In this document: positions 48,785 through 59,547 of the stretch, piece by piece
Layout: each line of letters starts with the position of its first letter
How positions within the stretch are numbered: position 1 is the first letter of the stretch
Origin: Acanthornis magna
Lineage: Eukaryota > Chordata > Aves > Passeriformes > Acanthizidae
DNA: 64,000 nt
Direction of reading: 5' to 3'
Assembly (NCBI GenBank): GCA_036785705.1
Contig: JAWUZG010000158.1
Span: 372,001 to 436,000, forward strand
The notes under the pieces: model-generated
The model's input: the letters and a program-made list of their open reading frames with translations, nothing else
What the model was told of the DNA's origin: nothing
The model's database searches: none
Program-made: the position numbers and the translations under genes

Positions 48785-49154
48785 ACACTGGGGTTGTTCA
48801 GCCTGGAGAAAAGGAGGCTCAGGGAGGACCTTGTGGCTCTGCACAACTCCTGACAGGAGGGGACAGCCAGGGTGGGGTCAGACTCTGCTCCCAGGGAAAA
48901 ACAGGACAAGAGGAAATGGCCTCAAGTTGCACCAGTGGGAGTTCAGGTTGGATATCAGCAAACATTTTGTCACAGAAAGAGGAGTTAAACATTGGAACAG
49001 GCTGTCCAGGGCAGTGGTGGAATCCCCATCTCTGGAAAGTGCTCAGTGAATGAGTAAATGTGGCTCTGGGGGATGTGGCTTAGGGAGCATGGGGGTATTT
49101 GGTCAATGGTTGGACTTGACCTAGGAGGTCTTTCTCAACCTTCCTGATTCTATA
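48785..49154 (+). mobile_element. CR1 LINE fragment, about 370 bp of the 3' end, diverged subfamily
   Basis: 'cacactggggttgttcagcc', 'tggagaaaaggaggctcagg', 'acaggacaagaggaaatggc', 'ttcaggttggatatcagcaa', 'ggaacaggctgtccagggca', then 'ggtcaatggttggacttgac', 'ctaggaggtctttctcaacc' and CCTGATTCTATA. The GGTTGGACTTGAC segment fits the CR1-Y-like group. This is one of the longer copies here. Confidence 0.93.
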
Positions 49155-49669
49155 TTAGAAACTCCAGAGAACCAGTACTGACATCTACACATGCTCCGTT
49201 TAGAACTAAACTTATTATAAAACTTACATTAAAATTATTATTGGACTGAAGAGTTGTGGTGGAAAAAAGGAACTGTGTTTTGGGTAGTGCTGGGAGTTGT
49301 GGTCTGCCTGGAGACTTTATCCCAATCATAACTTGTGCTATAAAAATGAACAGAAGTTGGGGAAGAGCAAGAGGCTTGGCAAATAGAATCCTCCACCAGA
49401 GTGTGAAAACCCAGAATATTCCAGCAGTTACCACTGTCCATAGTTCTATGTAATTTGACCCAATTTGGAGCCAAAAGGGCTTAGTGAATTTAAATAAGTA
49501 TATTAAAAAGTATATTAGTGTGTGCTGGAGAAATGCTTGTGGAAAGAAACTTTTGAGACCTGATTGCCTTTAGAGTTGAGCTCCTGTGTTAAGCATTGGC
49601 TTTAGCTGTCTCCCCACTCCCTCTGTAAGTGCAGAGCAAGTTCTGTGTGCAGAGTGGGTCTGTAGGAGA
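49155..49669. other. Unannotated unique sequence
   Basis: No gene or repeat recognised between the CR1 fragment and the GGGAA array. Confidence 0.5.
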
Positions 49670-49670
49670 G

Positions 49671-49838
49671 CGGGGAGGGGAAGGGAAGGGAAGGGAAGGG
49701 AAGGGAAGGGAAGGGAAGGGAAGGGAAGGGAAGGGAAGGGAAGGGAAGGGAAGGGAAGGGAAGGGAAGGGAAGGGAAGGGAAGGGAAGGGAAGGGAAGGG
49801 AAGGGAAGGGAAGGGAAGGGAAGGGAAGGGAAGGGAGG
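49671..49838 (+). repeat. Perfect (GGGAA)n microsatellite, about 32 units
   Basis: After a GGGGAGGGG lead-in, the unit GGGAA repeats without a visible error for about 160 bp. The plus strand is pure purine. Every four consecutive units meet the G-quadruplex pattern with 2-base loops, and the homopurine tract can also form triplex DNA. Long frames on both strands (Glu-Gly-Lys-Gly-Arg on plus, Phe-Pro-Ser-Leu-Pro on minus) are repeat artefacts. The true length may differ from the assembled length. Confidence 0.98.
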
Positions 49839-50418
49839 CAGCCTCGCTTGGGTGCCGTGGGCTGTGGGATTGGCTCCCGGGGGAGGTGTTTTGATGGATG
49901 TCTCCAGGCACAGTGCTGTGGGTTTGTTGTTCAGCTCCGAGCAGCACGTGCTGAGGCACATGGTGTTTGATTCTCGTGTTGAGCTGACTCACTCCAACCA
50001 CTCAGGCTGCAGGAGAGCACAGGGAATAAGAACTTACATTGAATATTGGTGCTTTTGAATGTTTTGGCCAATACAAGTGGGTTTTTTTAAACTTCCATTG
50101 TCTTAAAACTGTCAAAAACTTTCTGTCTTAAATTTGCCATAATTCTGCAGATTCAGCTGTGAAATGTCTGTCCCCTGCTTTTTCTGCTGATAACAGATAA
50201 AGACAATATTCCAGACGCTTTCCCATGTGCTTCAGAGGTTTTCTTGCCTGTCACACAGTTTCTCTATGCATGTCATGTATTGATTGACAGGGCTTTTCTC
50301 CCAAGAAATCCCCTTTGGCTATCCCCTTGCTCTCTTTCTGAAAGTTATAACTTCAAGTGCAGCCTTGTTCTGAGCTGTTCTCTTCCTGCATTCCCTCAGT
50401 ATTGAAATTCATTCCTTG
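49839..50418. other. Unannotated unique sequence
   Basis: No gene recognised. A TGACTCA AP-1 heptamer is present at about 49985-49991 but stands alone. Confidence 0.5.
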
Positions 50419-50568
50419 TTGCCCAGAGCAGCTGTGGCTGCCCCATTCCTGGCAGTGTCCAAGGCCAGGTTGGATGGGGCTTGGAGCAGCCTGGGATAGT
50501 GGGAGGTGTCCCTCAGGAACAGGATGGGCTTTAAGGTCCCTTCCAGCCCAAACCATTCTGTGATTCCA
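50419..50568 (+). mobile_element. CR1 LINE fragment, 3' end
   Basis: 'ttgcccagagcagctgtggc', 'ccattcctggcagtgtccaa', 'ggatggggcttggagcagcc', 'atagtgggaggtgtccctca' and 'aaaccattctgtgattcc'. The usual CATGGCAGGGG segment between the last two blocks is deleted. Confidence 0.94.
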
Positions 50569-52349
50569 TTATCATTCCACTGAAAAGTTCTTACTTGAAA
50601 TTGCTGACTTGATGACCCTACAGGAGCAAACAGCAGCAAATTGGTGTCGCTCCATGTTCTCAGAACTGCTGAACATTTCAGCAAACCCCTTACCAAAACC
50701 AAATACATAGAATGCATGACTTAGAGGTGTCACTGGGACATGGGAACCAGGTGTCAGACCCTGGCCCAGACCACTTGAGAGCTCCCAAAAATTCATCCCT
50801 GACGCCGTGCCAGTTCCCAAGTTTCAGCCATGGGCTGTTTTGTCCTTGTGCAGCCTGTTAGGAGTGGTGCCATGAGGCTCCCACACAGGAACAGCTGTGG
50901 GAACTGCAGGCATGTAGTGAGAGCTGCTTTGCCGTGAGAGTGGTTTGTTTGAAATTCTCACAGTTGCTTTTAGGTTTAAAGCAAGCAGGAATTTATAAAT
51001 AGAGATACCTGACTTTATGCAGGTGGTGTTTTTGGAAGGTGTTGTTTTAACTGTAGGTAGCCAGTGATATTGTAGGGTGGTGAATTGAGAGTTAATGAAT
51101 GTGTGACATGGAAATTAGAAAATAGTATAAAAAGGCTTTAAAAATAAAGAGTTAGCTCCTTTTTCTTTGACCAAAAAGCTGTTGTGGTGAACTTTTTACT
51201 TGTCGTGACCGTCTCAGCAGCAACATACAGGGAATTTGGGAATCATCACTCCCAAAATCACTCCAGCCTGGGAACAGGCTGATGTGGTGCTGGGGTACAC
51301 TCAGCTCCTCCTGCCTGTGACACCGTGGCTGCCCCACCCAGCTTGGACACGGTGCCATGATCTGAGCAGCAGCAGCAGAGCTGTTGTAAGGTTGATTAAA
51401 AAGGGGAAGGTGACAAAAACCAACCTCAAACCTCACAGCACAGCTCTGTGTTGTGCCTTGCAAATTCCAAGTGCAGGTAGATTCCAGGAGTTCTGCATTC
51501 CCAGGGGGGGGATCCCCATCATCACCCCACCCATGACTCAGGACCTCAGCTGGGATTTCTTTCTCTCATCCTCAGGTTCTCCTATGAGCTTGTAGGGAAT
51601 TTCAGTTCCTAAATGTGATAACTTCCTGCTCCAGTCAGCGCTGCATCCATGGAATATCCAGCTAGGGTTTGGTTTATATTTACCCTGGGGAGAGAGGTGG
51701 CATTGGTGTCTGTATTAACATATTGACAGATTTATTGACATCAGTTGTCTTCAGTCTTGCCTGTTTAATTAATATAATTGATCTGCTGAACATCTAGCTA
51801 ATAATTCTGGGGCAAATATTCCAACAAGGCTTGTTACTAAAATGGAGTTTCAGCCTCTTATTGTGGAACTGCCATGAGTCTGGTTGCCAAAATAATTTAA
51901 TGATCGTTAATTTGTAGTTTTCCCCTCATCTAAAATGCTTAAACTGAATTTTTATTGCAGCAATTAAGGACAAAATACTTAAAATGCCTTCACAGACAAT
52001 AAATGCAAAGGAATAATCATAAAATCCCAGCTTATTTTTATGTAGAAAAGATGAAACAAATAAATTTAATGTCGGTATGTTATGTAAGATCCATTGAATA
52101 GCAGCTGCAGTCAGAGTTTAAAGCTAGGAATAAAATACATGATTAATATGCACAAAGGATTCAGGAAACACTTCTGAACTTTTTTTCATCCATTTGTAGC
52201 CCAGTTGACTGCTTTTCTGGCTTAGCTAATTGTTGGGTAAATGACTTTGTAAGTCTGGGGTAGGTCAGAAATACATATTACAGAATCAAACCATCTGCAG
52301 TCTCAGTGACTCGTGGTACCCTGGGCTGGAGACAGGCACTTCCCTTATC
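50569..52349. other. Unannotated unique sequence
   Basis: No gene recognised. A (CAG)4-like run lies at about 51367-51378. The 51710-52190 part is strongly AT-rich. Confidence 0.5.
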
Positions 52350-52500
52350 TCTTCTCCTGTGATTAATGATTACACTGCCCATTAGTTTGCTAATGTTTGT
52401 AAAACATCTTCTGGTGGCAGATATGGCTTCCCTTAGAGCCCCGACGATAAGCAGTTGTTAATTACATTCTGCTCATTAGGATTTGTTCTGCTCTGGCCCT
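52350..52500. promoter_or_regulatory. Homeodomain-core-rich stretch, candidate conserved non-coding element
   Basis: GTGATTAATGATTACAC, CCCATTAGTTTGCTAATG, GTTAATTACATT and GCTCATTAGG place at least seven TAAT/ATTA cores in about 120 bp. The rest of the stretch is not merely AT-rich. Such density is common in vertebrate developmental enhancers. Conservation cannot be assessed from one sequence. Confidence 0.25.
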
Positions 52501-52871
52501 TCCTTGGGGCTGTACCTGCCTCACCTCACAGCTGAAAGGATCCACCCCGAATTTTGCATTTCCAGCTCCATTGTCCAGAGCATGAAGGAATGAATCTCAA
52601 CAAACATTTTGTGATGAATAGGGGAAGAAATATATATCCAATTAAACCCAGCAATTAAAAACCTTTCCCAGCCTTGAAGAAGCAGAATTGCCTTGAAATC
52701 CCTATTTCAGTGTGGGTTCCCAGCAGTAGGATTTCCCTACAGCAGCTGGGACTGCCTGTGTCTGGAATAGTCCAGTCCTGGACTTTTCCTCAATATTTTG
52801 TTGTTCAGTCATGGCCAAGCTGGAACTTTATAGACTTTCTTCTGTATTTGTTCTGTGTTCTTGGCGTTTTC
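52501..52871. other. Unannotated unique sequence
   Basis: No gene or repeat recognised in this 370-bp stretch. Confidence 0.5.
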
Positions 52872-52940
52872 ATGGAATCCCAGACCGGTTTTGACCTCAA
52901 AGCCCATCTTGTTCCATCTCCTCCCATTGGCAGGGAACCA
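52872..52940 (-). mobile_element. CR1 LINE fragment, very short 3' end
   Basis: Read on +: ATGGAATCCCAGACCGGTTT, 'tgacctcaaagcccatcttg', 'ttccatctcctcccattggc', 'agggaacc'. Only the last about 70 bp of a CR1 are recognisable, so the call rests on limited sequence. Confidence 0.7.
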
Positions 52941-54759
52941 AATTCGGTGGAGAAAACAAATATATGAGATGTCTTAAGGTTTAGGACAGTTAAGGTATTA
53001 CCCAGTGAAGGGTCAGGAGTGAGTATTTGCACACTCACTATTACAAACATTTTGCAGGCTCTGACATTTTCTCAGTGATGAAGAGAGGAGACAAAATCGG
53101 AAATTCTGTCGGAAATTTAATCTCAAGTAAAATCTTGAAGAATGGCTTGAGAATGCTTTGTTTCATTTTTAAAACTAATTCTGGCTGGCATGCACAGCTG
53201 TGAAAAGACTGGCAATGTCTGTTGTGTCTCCAAGTTGCTTCTCATCCTGAGAATTCTCACTTTGGATAATAATTCTCATTATGGGCAATCAAGTAGAGTC
53301 TAAATCCGATTTTCAGAAGAGACTTCGTTGTTACTGAAACATCAGTTAAGCCCTCAGTTAGTGCAGTTCTTGCCCTGTGTTTCAGAAATGTATACAATAT
53401 AAAAGGCTGGATGGGTAAGCAGAAGAGATCTAGTGACATGTGTCTGAAATTGTGGGATTATATAATCTGATTTGTAAAAAAATTCACCAAACCATTCTAA
53501 TTCTTCCTGGTTAGAATGTATTTTCAGCACTGAAAATATCAGCCAGCTCTTGTGCTCTCTGAGTTCTGTTCTGGACATGGTCCAAAGCCTGTGGAGTAGT
53601 TTTGAGAATATTCAACATCATTTTGATATTGGATAATACTCAAAATTCAAATAATTTTGAGTATAAAATTGGGTAAACCCAACATTAATCTCACATTCTA
53701 TGTACTGGGAGCCATCAAATCCACAGGATGGCACAAAATGCTCCTTAATGGCATTGTAGGGATTTAATTTTGCAGAGTAATTTTTCTTCACTAATTTGTC
53801 ACAGAAATCTTTTCTGTGGGGTATTCCCTAACTACTAAAAACCACTACTCCAAAGTTTGGATTTTTCTGCCAGCCACTATTGGGTTTCTGGTAATTAAAT
53901 GATGCTCAAAGATGTGTTAAACTTTAGATCCCAAAACCAGCTAAAAACCCCAAAGCACAGAGCTGCTGAGTGAGTGCCGTGTGCATCACTGGGAGGACTG
54001 GGCTGCAGTGCTGGGGGCTGGGCTGAGTTTGTGTTTCATGGACCATGTGCATATCTGAAAGCCAGATATGGATATCCCATATCCACCTGACCCAAGAGGA
54101 TAATTGAGATGTAAAATAGGGATGTTCCCTGAATTAGCTGATTTAGGATCTCCTATGAGGACCAGGGAGAGCTGTGCTCAGGGCCCATACATCTCATATT
54201 TGGAGACAACAGCATTTCCGGCAGCAGATTTAAAAATATCTGAATCAGAATTCCTTCATCACAAATTCATGCCAATGCAGGATTACAAACCTGGAAACCA
54301 ATTTTCCAATCGATTGGATCTGTTGCCGAGACCACCACGAGAGCATTTCTGCAGATCCCACATCTAAAAGGAAATGTTCTAATGGAAAATATGTTGGCAC
54401 AGGTAGATACTGAGGTTTCTTATGCTTTTGCAGCTTTTAATACATCTTTTCTTTGTGTTTTTTTCTCAAAGCACCGCTGTTTGCTGCGGGCAGGAGCAGT
54501 GCAGAGGCTGCTGGGTGTTCATCCTCTGCCCTGTCCCTGGCTGATGTGGGCAGCAGCTGCTGTGCCTGCCCTGGCACACGTTCTGTGTCTCCTGAGCTGG
54601 GAATGAATTCAGGTGCTGATGCAGCTGATGGCAGCAGTGAGGGCTCACCTTGGTTAGGACAGGGCCTTGGGGATTTCTGCTCTGCCAGGGCTGGAGCTGA
54701 GGGGAGGATATTCCCAATTCCCATGGCTTCTTCCACAGCACAGCAGTTCTTTCATGCTT
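52941..54759. other. Unannotated unique sequence
   Basis: No gene recognised. The first 900 bp are AT-rich. The stretch 54470-54740 is GC-richer, and open frames of about 100 codons on both strands there have no known domain. Confidence 0.55.
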
Positions 54760-54891
54760 CATAGGATGCCAGAATGGTTTGGGTGGGAAGGGACCTTAAA
54801 GCTCATCCAATGCCACCCCTGCCATGTGCAGGGACACCTTCCACTGTCCCAGGCTGCTCCAAGCCCTGTCCAGCCTGGCCTTGGACACTTA
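54760..54891 (-). mobile_element. CR1 LINE fragment, 3' end
   Basis: Read on +: CATAGGATGCCAGAATGGTT, 'tgggaagggaccttaaagct', 'catccaatgccacccctgcc', 'gggacaccttccactgtccc', 'aggctgctccaagccctgtc', 'cagcctggccttggacac'. A second GGAATCATAGAATTG motif at 54918-54932 may be the tail of another, unrecognisable insertion. Confidence 0.94.
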
Positions 54892-56460
54892 ATTGTGTTA
54901 TCTCCAGGGAGAGGAATGGAATCATAGAATTGAAATGCAAATGCATCAAAAGTATGTATGTACACAGGAAAAATCAGCTATTTCCAAACCTCTGTTTTTC
55001 TTTATGAGCAAACAGAAAAAATCCTTAGAAAATGTAAGCAGGGGAAAAAAGTGTAGTGAATGACGGATAAAATGTTGTTTGTGATCCCTTGTGGGTGTAT
55101 TGAGGGCTCAGAGAACTTGAGGGTTTAATACTTTAACTTAAAATGTCCCAATTTATTAACTGAGAGTTCAGGTTACTTTAAAGAGGTGATCCTTTCTCCA
55201 GAGTCACATGCGGTGCGAAGGAGCACGAGGAGCTTGGATAACAAGGGCAAAACTGGCACAAAGCAGAGATTCCGAAAGGGGACAGAGAATAAGGGTCAGA
55301 GAGCTGCCGCATCAAGTCTTAACAGAGACATTTTTTAAGGTGATCAATTTAATACAAAGCATTTGAGCATTTTCAGTGGAAGTTTTTTTTAGGGCTGACT
55401 GAAGGCTGCAAAGTTATTTGAATTTGGATTGGGAAGATTTTATTTTTTAAAGGCTTCCTTTTAAAAGCAGTTGTTTGCTTAGTGGGAGGGGATATAAACA
55501 CTTGTTTAGAGCCTTGTTTTAGCAGAGTTCTTAAGTGTAGCCTAAAAGGAAGCAGTTATGACTTGGGGCTCAAGTTGTTTAGCAGAAAACAAAGGATGCT
55601 TTTAATAGCAATGTCAGGGTACAAGTTGAAAAAGGATTTATTGTGAGTGATAACACAGATTTTTCCACAACTCTAACTGCTGCCAGTATTGTTTAATACT
55701 TACAAGGGATTTTTGTTGTTGTTGTTTTGTTGTTGTGGGTTTTTTGGGTTTTTTATGATGACAGTAAAATTAATTCAGCAGCTACTGGAATGATGTTTAG
55801 CTGAGGCCTCATTTTGGTGAAGAAGTAGACTTAATAATTACTTCTAGCTATATTAAGGGTAAATGGAAAGCATGTAAGATATAAGATATAATAGATAAAT
55901 GCATTCAGCATCTATATAAAGCTCAGAGCATACAGGGATAAAATTAGTATTGCAGAGGAAATTCAACACAAGCAAATGTGTATCAACTCATCAGTAACAA
56001 CCAAACTGAAAATTAGAAGCAGCTTCCAGTGAAAGCTTTGGGGCATCTTGCTAAATTAAACAGTAGGAAAAAAATATTCAGAGGCTTCAGACAGAACTAC
56101 AAACGTTTATGAAAAATATTTCAAAATGTGATTGAAAATGAAAATACTGTACTCTGACCTGAGACTTTTTTAGCCATTCTACAACTGTTTATTTTTGCTT
56201 TGAGCTTCAGTATTTTATCAGTGCAGTGATAGTGAATGTTTCATGGAGGGGCACACATGCCTGCAGGGAGGAGAGCATGGAGCTGGATCCTTCCCATCAC
56301 ATTCCAGGCATCAGCATCTCCAGTGCAGCCCTTGGGCTTCTCACTCTCATTTTGAGACACATTTTGTGCGCTAAAATTACAAGTGCACAGAGAAATCAGC
56401 AGTGTCTAATGACATTGCTGTGGTGGCCCAGCCTCCCTGAGGGGCTCGAGGGCTGGAACC
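54892..56460. other. Unannotated sequence with a T/G-rich tract
   Basis: No gene recognised. At about 55702-55757 the plus strand is made of TTGTTGTTG and GGGTTTTTT units. The surrounding 55320-56220 is AT-rich. Confidence 0.5.
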
Positions 56461-56723
56461 AGCCTGGCTGAGGATGGGATGGGATTGGGATCCCTCTCCC
56501 AGCCTGGCTGAGGATGGGATCCCATGGATGGGATTGGGATCCCTGTGCCAGCCTGGCTGAGGATGGGATGGGATTGGGATCCCTGTCCCAGCCTGGCTGA
56601 GGATGGGATGGGATGGGATTGGGATCCCTGTGCCAGCCTGGCTGAGGATGGGATGGGATTGGGATCCCTGTGCCAGCCTGGCTGAGGATGGGATCCCATG
56701 GATGGGATTGGGATCCCTGTGCC
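56461..56723. repeat. 40-49-bp minisatellite, six units with higher-order order
   Basis: Each unit begins AGCCTGGCTGAGGATGGGAT and ends TTGGGATCCCTGTGCC or a close variant. Unit lengths are 40, 49, 40, 45, 40 and 49 bp, starting at 56461, 56501, 56550, 56590, 56635 and 56675. The 49-bp type carries an extra CCCATGGAT segment. Units 5-6 repeat the 40-49 order of units 1-2, which points to duplication of a two-unit block. Minus-strand frames through the array are repeat artefacts. Confidence 0.96.
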
Positions 56724-56789
56724 TTGCTCCTCAGGAGCTGAACGGAGCCTCCCCAGGCACAGGCCAAGCCCAGGACTGCAGACATGCAG

Positions 56790-56848
56790 TCACAGAATGG
56801 GGTGGCTTGGGAGGGACATTAAAGCCCATCCAGTCCTGATCCAGACCT
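56790..56848 (-). mobile_element. CR1 LINE fragment, very short 3' end
   Basis: Read on +: TCACAGAATGGGGTGGCTTG, 'ggagggacattaaagcccat', 'ccagtcctgatccagacc'. Only about 60 bp remain. It lies 66 bp downstream of the minisatellite. Confidence 0.8.
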
Positions 56849-57654
56849 TTTGCTAGGTCAGGCCGGTCTCAGGTGGGAGAGGGAATGTGTGGGAGTTTTT
56901 AGCCTGCAGTGGAAGTTTTTCCCATAAATGGTCTCTCAGGTCACATGGTGCTTGTATGGCCAGCATGGTGGGCAGCTTTGTGTCCTGTGTGTGTCCCCAC
57001 ACGTGAGGGTAACGCCCCCTTTGGCTTCCTAAACTCAAAATAACAAAGTCTGGGCTCTGTGTCAGGATCAGGCAGGGTAAAATTTTATTTTGGGATGAGT
57101 GAAGCAGGAGCAGGGAGGAGGAGCTGAGCATTCATCTCGTGTTTGAGTAGATGATCTGAGACCTCCTGGGCAGGGCCAGGGATGTGTCCTTTGTCCCCTG
57201 TGACCTCACCCAGACCTTTAGCCACAAAATGGTTTTGCTCTGGTTTTCTAGAATGAATCAATAGCCAAGGCTCTGAATCCTGCAGAGACCAACATGTTAA
57301 TAACAAACAGGAGAACACAATAAGGGGTAAAAAATGGCTTTGCTTAATTGTACATCTCAAACCCTTCAAGACAAATTCAGGCCTTCATTCCAAACAAACA
57401 ATATACCATGTTTGATGTTGCTCAGGTCATCTGTTTATTCCTCACAGTCATGGACAGAACAGGAATCTCAGCAGAGAAAACTGGGTTTTGGGGACAGATA
57501 GTTCTGTGGCTGTGCAGGTCATTGATGCTGGCAGGTGATTAGTGTTCAGAGCCCTCAGTACAACTGGACATTCATTGTGACAGCCTGTCTGTGCTGAAGC
57601 CTGTGGGAGTTCTTCCCAGGCACTTCAGTGGGATCAGAGTCCTTGTCTTTTATA
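56849..57654. other. Unannotated unique sequence
   Basis: No gene or repeat recognised. Open frames stay under 100 codons without known domains. Confidence 0.5.
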
Positions 57655-57765
57655 CTTTTAGGTTGTACAGTGGTTAGGATAATGACTTGGGCATTTTATG
57701 TCCAGTTCTTTTCACACAGTGGCATCAAGTGACTGTGCAAGTGTCTTGCTGAGCTGACTTTGTAG
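57655..57765 (+). mobile_element. Possible MIR/CORE-SINE relic
   Basis: GTACAGTGGTTAGGATAATG at 57665 resembles the tRNA-derived head of MIR-type SINEs. About 45 bases later, AGTGACTGTGCAAGTGTCTT resembles the CORE segment that in MIR reads like GTGACCTTGGGCAAGTCACTT. The order and spacing fit, but divergence is high. It may be coincidence. Confidence 0.35.
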
Positions 57766-59192
57766 TGCTGGGGAGGATTCGGCCCTGGTGTCCCCAGTTC
57801 TGCCCTACTTACTGTATTTTTCTGATAAAGAGAAGCCTTTTTTCAAGCTAAAAGCTAAGGCTAAACAGCCTGTGCAGTTACTAACTTCTCACTTTGTAGT
57901 ATTCAATCAATGGTAAAACATCTGAGTTCATTCTGCTAAGACACGGCCGTGGGCAGATTTTATCCCACACATACTCATCAGCAACTCCCATTGTTCTAGG
58001 GGAGAGCTGAAGGAGACTGAACTAAAGAGCTGTTGGCTAAACCAGTATTTAACAGAAATTATGCAAATGAGTCCGTTATTTTGAATTAAACTGTAGAGCT
58101 CAGGTGAATTTAGAGCCAGATCGTTGTTTCCTCAGTTATTTCAACTGACACATCAATCCAAAAACTAGAACTGAACTGAAAGCTTGTCCCAAACACGGAT
58201 TCTCATCCAGGGAGCACCTTTCTGAAGAGCTGTGTAAGTCATTCCTCACTCTGTTCAGCCTGTGCCCTGTCAGAGCCCTGCAGAAACTGGAATTAAAACC
58301 AGCAGAATGGCCAAGCTGCCAGGCCTGGATATTCCCTTCCTCATACGGCACTGGTGATTGAGCTACTTGACCTTGCAGTAGCTTGGAAAGCTGTTTTATG
58401 GGGTTCTTTATGGAATGGTGCTGTTTCCTTAGCAGGCATTTATCATTTCTGTGATGTATTGATGGCTGTGAGAGGGTTTGGGTGTGATGTGCAAGTTCAG
58501 AACACGCAAGCACCTTTTGAAATTGTGCTTTTCCAGTGCTCTGGGTTTGATGTCTGCTAAAAATGAGGCAGGTTTTAAATCATTATAAAGCTTCCCTGGA
58601 AGATAAGTTACATTTAGGCTGTGCAATAGAAAAACCCACTCATCTAAATCTGTATTTCTCTGAATTATCTTAATTTGTGCAAAAGATAATTCAGCTTTCA
58701 AAGCTGACCTGTGACCATGTCAGTGCCTTGCAGGGTTCCATGTCTGTGTTCAATCTGAGCCTCCAGTGTGGCACAGGACACTTTGCTCGGGTGCCTGACC
58801 CATGCCAGGAGCCCCTGGGAGCTGGAGTTCCAGGATCAAGCTCCCAGCCAAGGTTTTGGGAACCAGCTCAACAAAGATGCTGGGAATGGCCACTCCAGGC
58901 TGGATTCCGTGGAGCTCACTGGGCTGGCTGGGCCAGCACCACATCAAGTGGATATTTAGATGCAGTTTCTCCAGATGAATCCTGCTGGAGCACCTGTTGA
59001 TGCTGGATCCCAGCCCTGCAGGCCAGTTGTGTGGGGCAATGGGGAATTTTGGGGCCTTTGCTTCCCCACAGGTTTCTTATTGCACTGCCATGGCACTGCC
59101 ACGGTGATGTGACTTGGGGGCTGTGGCTGCTGTGACAATTCTACAAATTATCATCAATTTACCTTTGTGAACCAAAGTGCACCTCTGCTAGA
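57766..59192. other. Unannotated unique sequence
   Basis: No gene recognised. A 125-codon minus-strand frame (58136-58513) and others of about 100 codons have no known domain. Confidence 0.5.
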
Positions 59193-59547
59193 CAGAATCA
59201 TGGAATCAAGGAGTGGTTCGGGTCTGAAGGGACCTTACAAATCATCTCTGTCGCACCCCTGCGATGGCGGGGACATCTTCCACTGTCCCAGGCTGCTCCA
59301 AGCCCTGTCCAGCCTGGCCTTGGACACTACCAGGGATCCAGGGGCAGCCACAGCTGCTCTGGGCACCTGTGCCAGGGCCTGCCCACCCTCACAGGGAACA
59401 ATTTCTGCCCAATGTCCATCTAATCCTACTCTCTGTCACTTTGAAGCCATTCCTCCTTGTCCTGTCTCTCCAGGTCCTTGTAAATAGTCTCTCCATCTTC
59501 CTTATTGGCTCCTTCAGGTAGTGGAAGGCTGCAATTAGGTCACCCTG
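59193..59547 (-). mobile_element. CR1 LINE fragment, about 355 bp of the 3' end
   Basis: Read on +: CAGAATCATGGAATCAAGGA tail, 'ctgaagggaccttacaaatc', 'caggctgctccaagccctgt', 'gggcagccacagctgctctg', 'cctgcccaccctcacaggga', 'ctttgaagccattcctcctt', 'ggctccttcaggtagtggaa' and 'ggctgcaattaggtcaccc'. Length and structure match the copy at 29821. Confidence 0.96.

Noticed and set aside
49570..50001. Long Pro/Ser/Leu/Phe and Glu/Gly/Lys/Arg frames
   Set aside because: They are translations of the (GGGAA)n array in various frames on both strands.
56396..56785. Pro/Ile/Ser-rich minus-strand frames
   Set aside because: They are translations of the 40-49-bp minisatellite.
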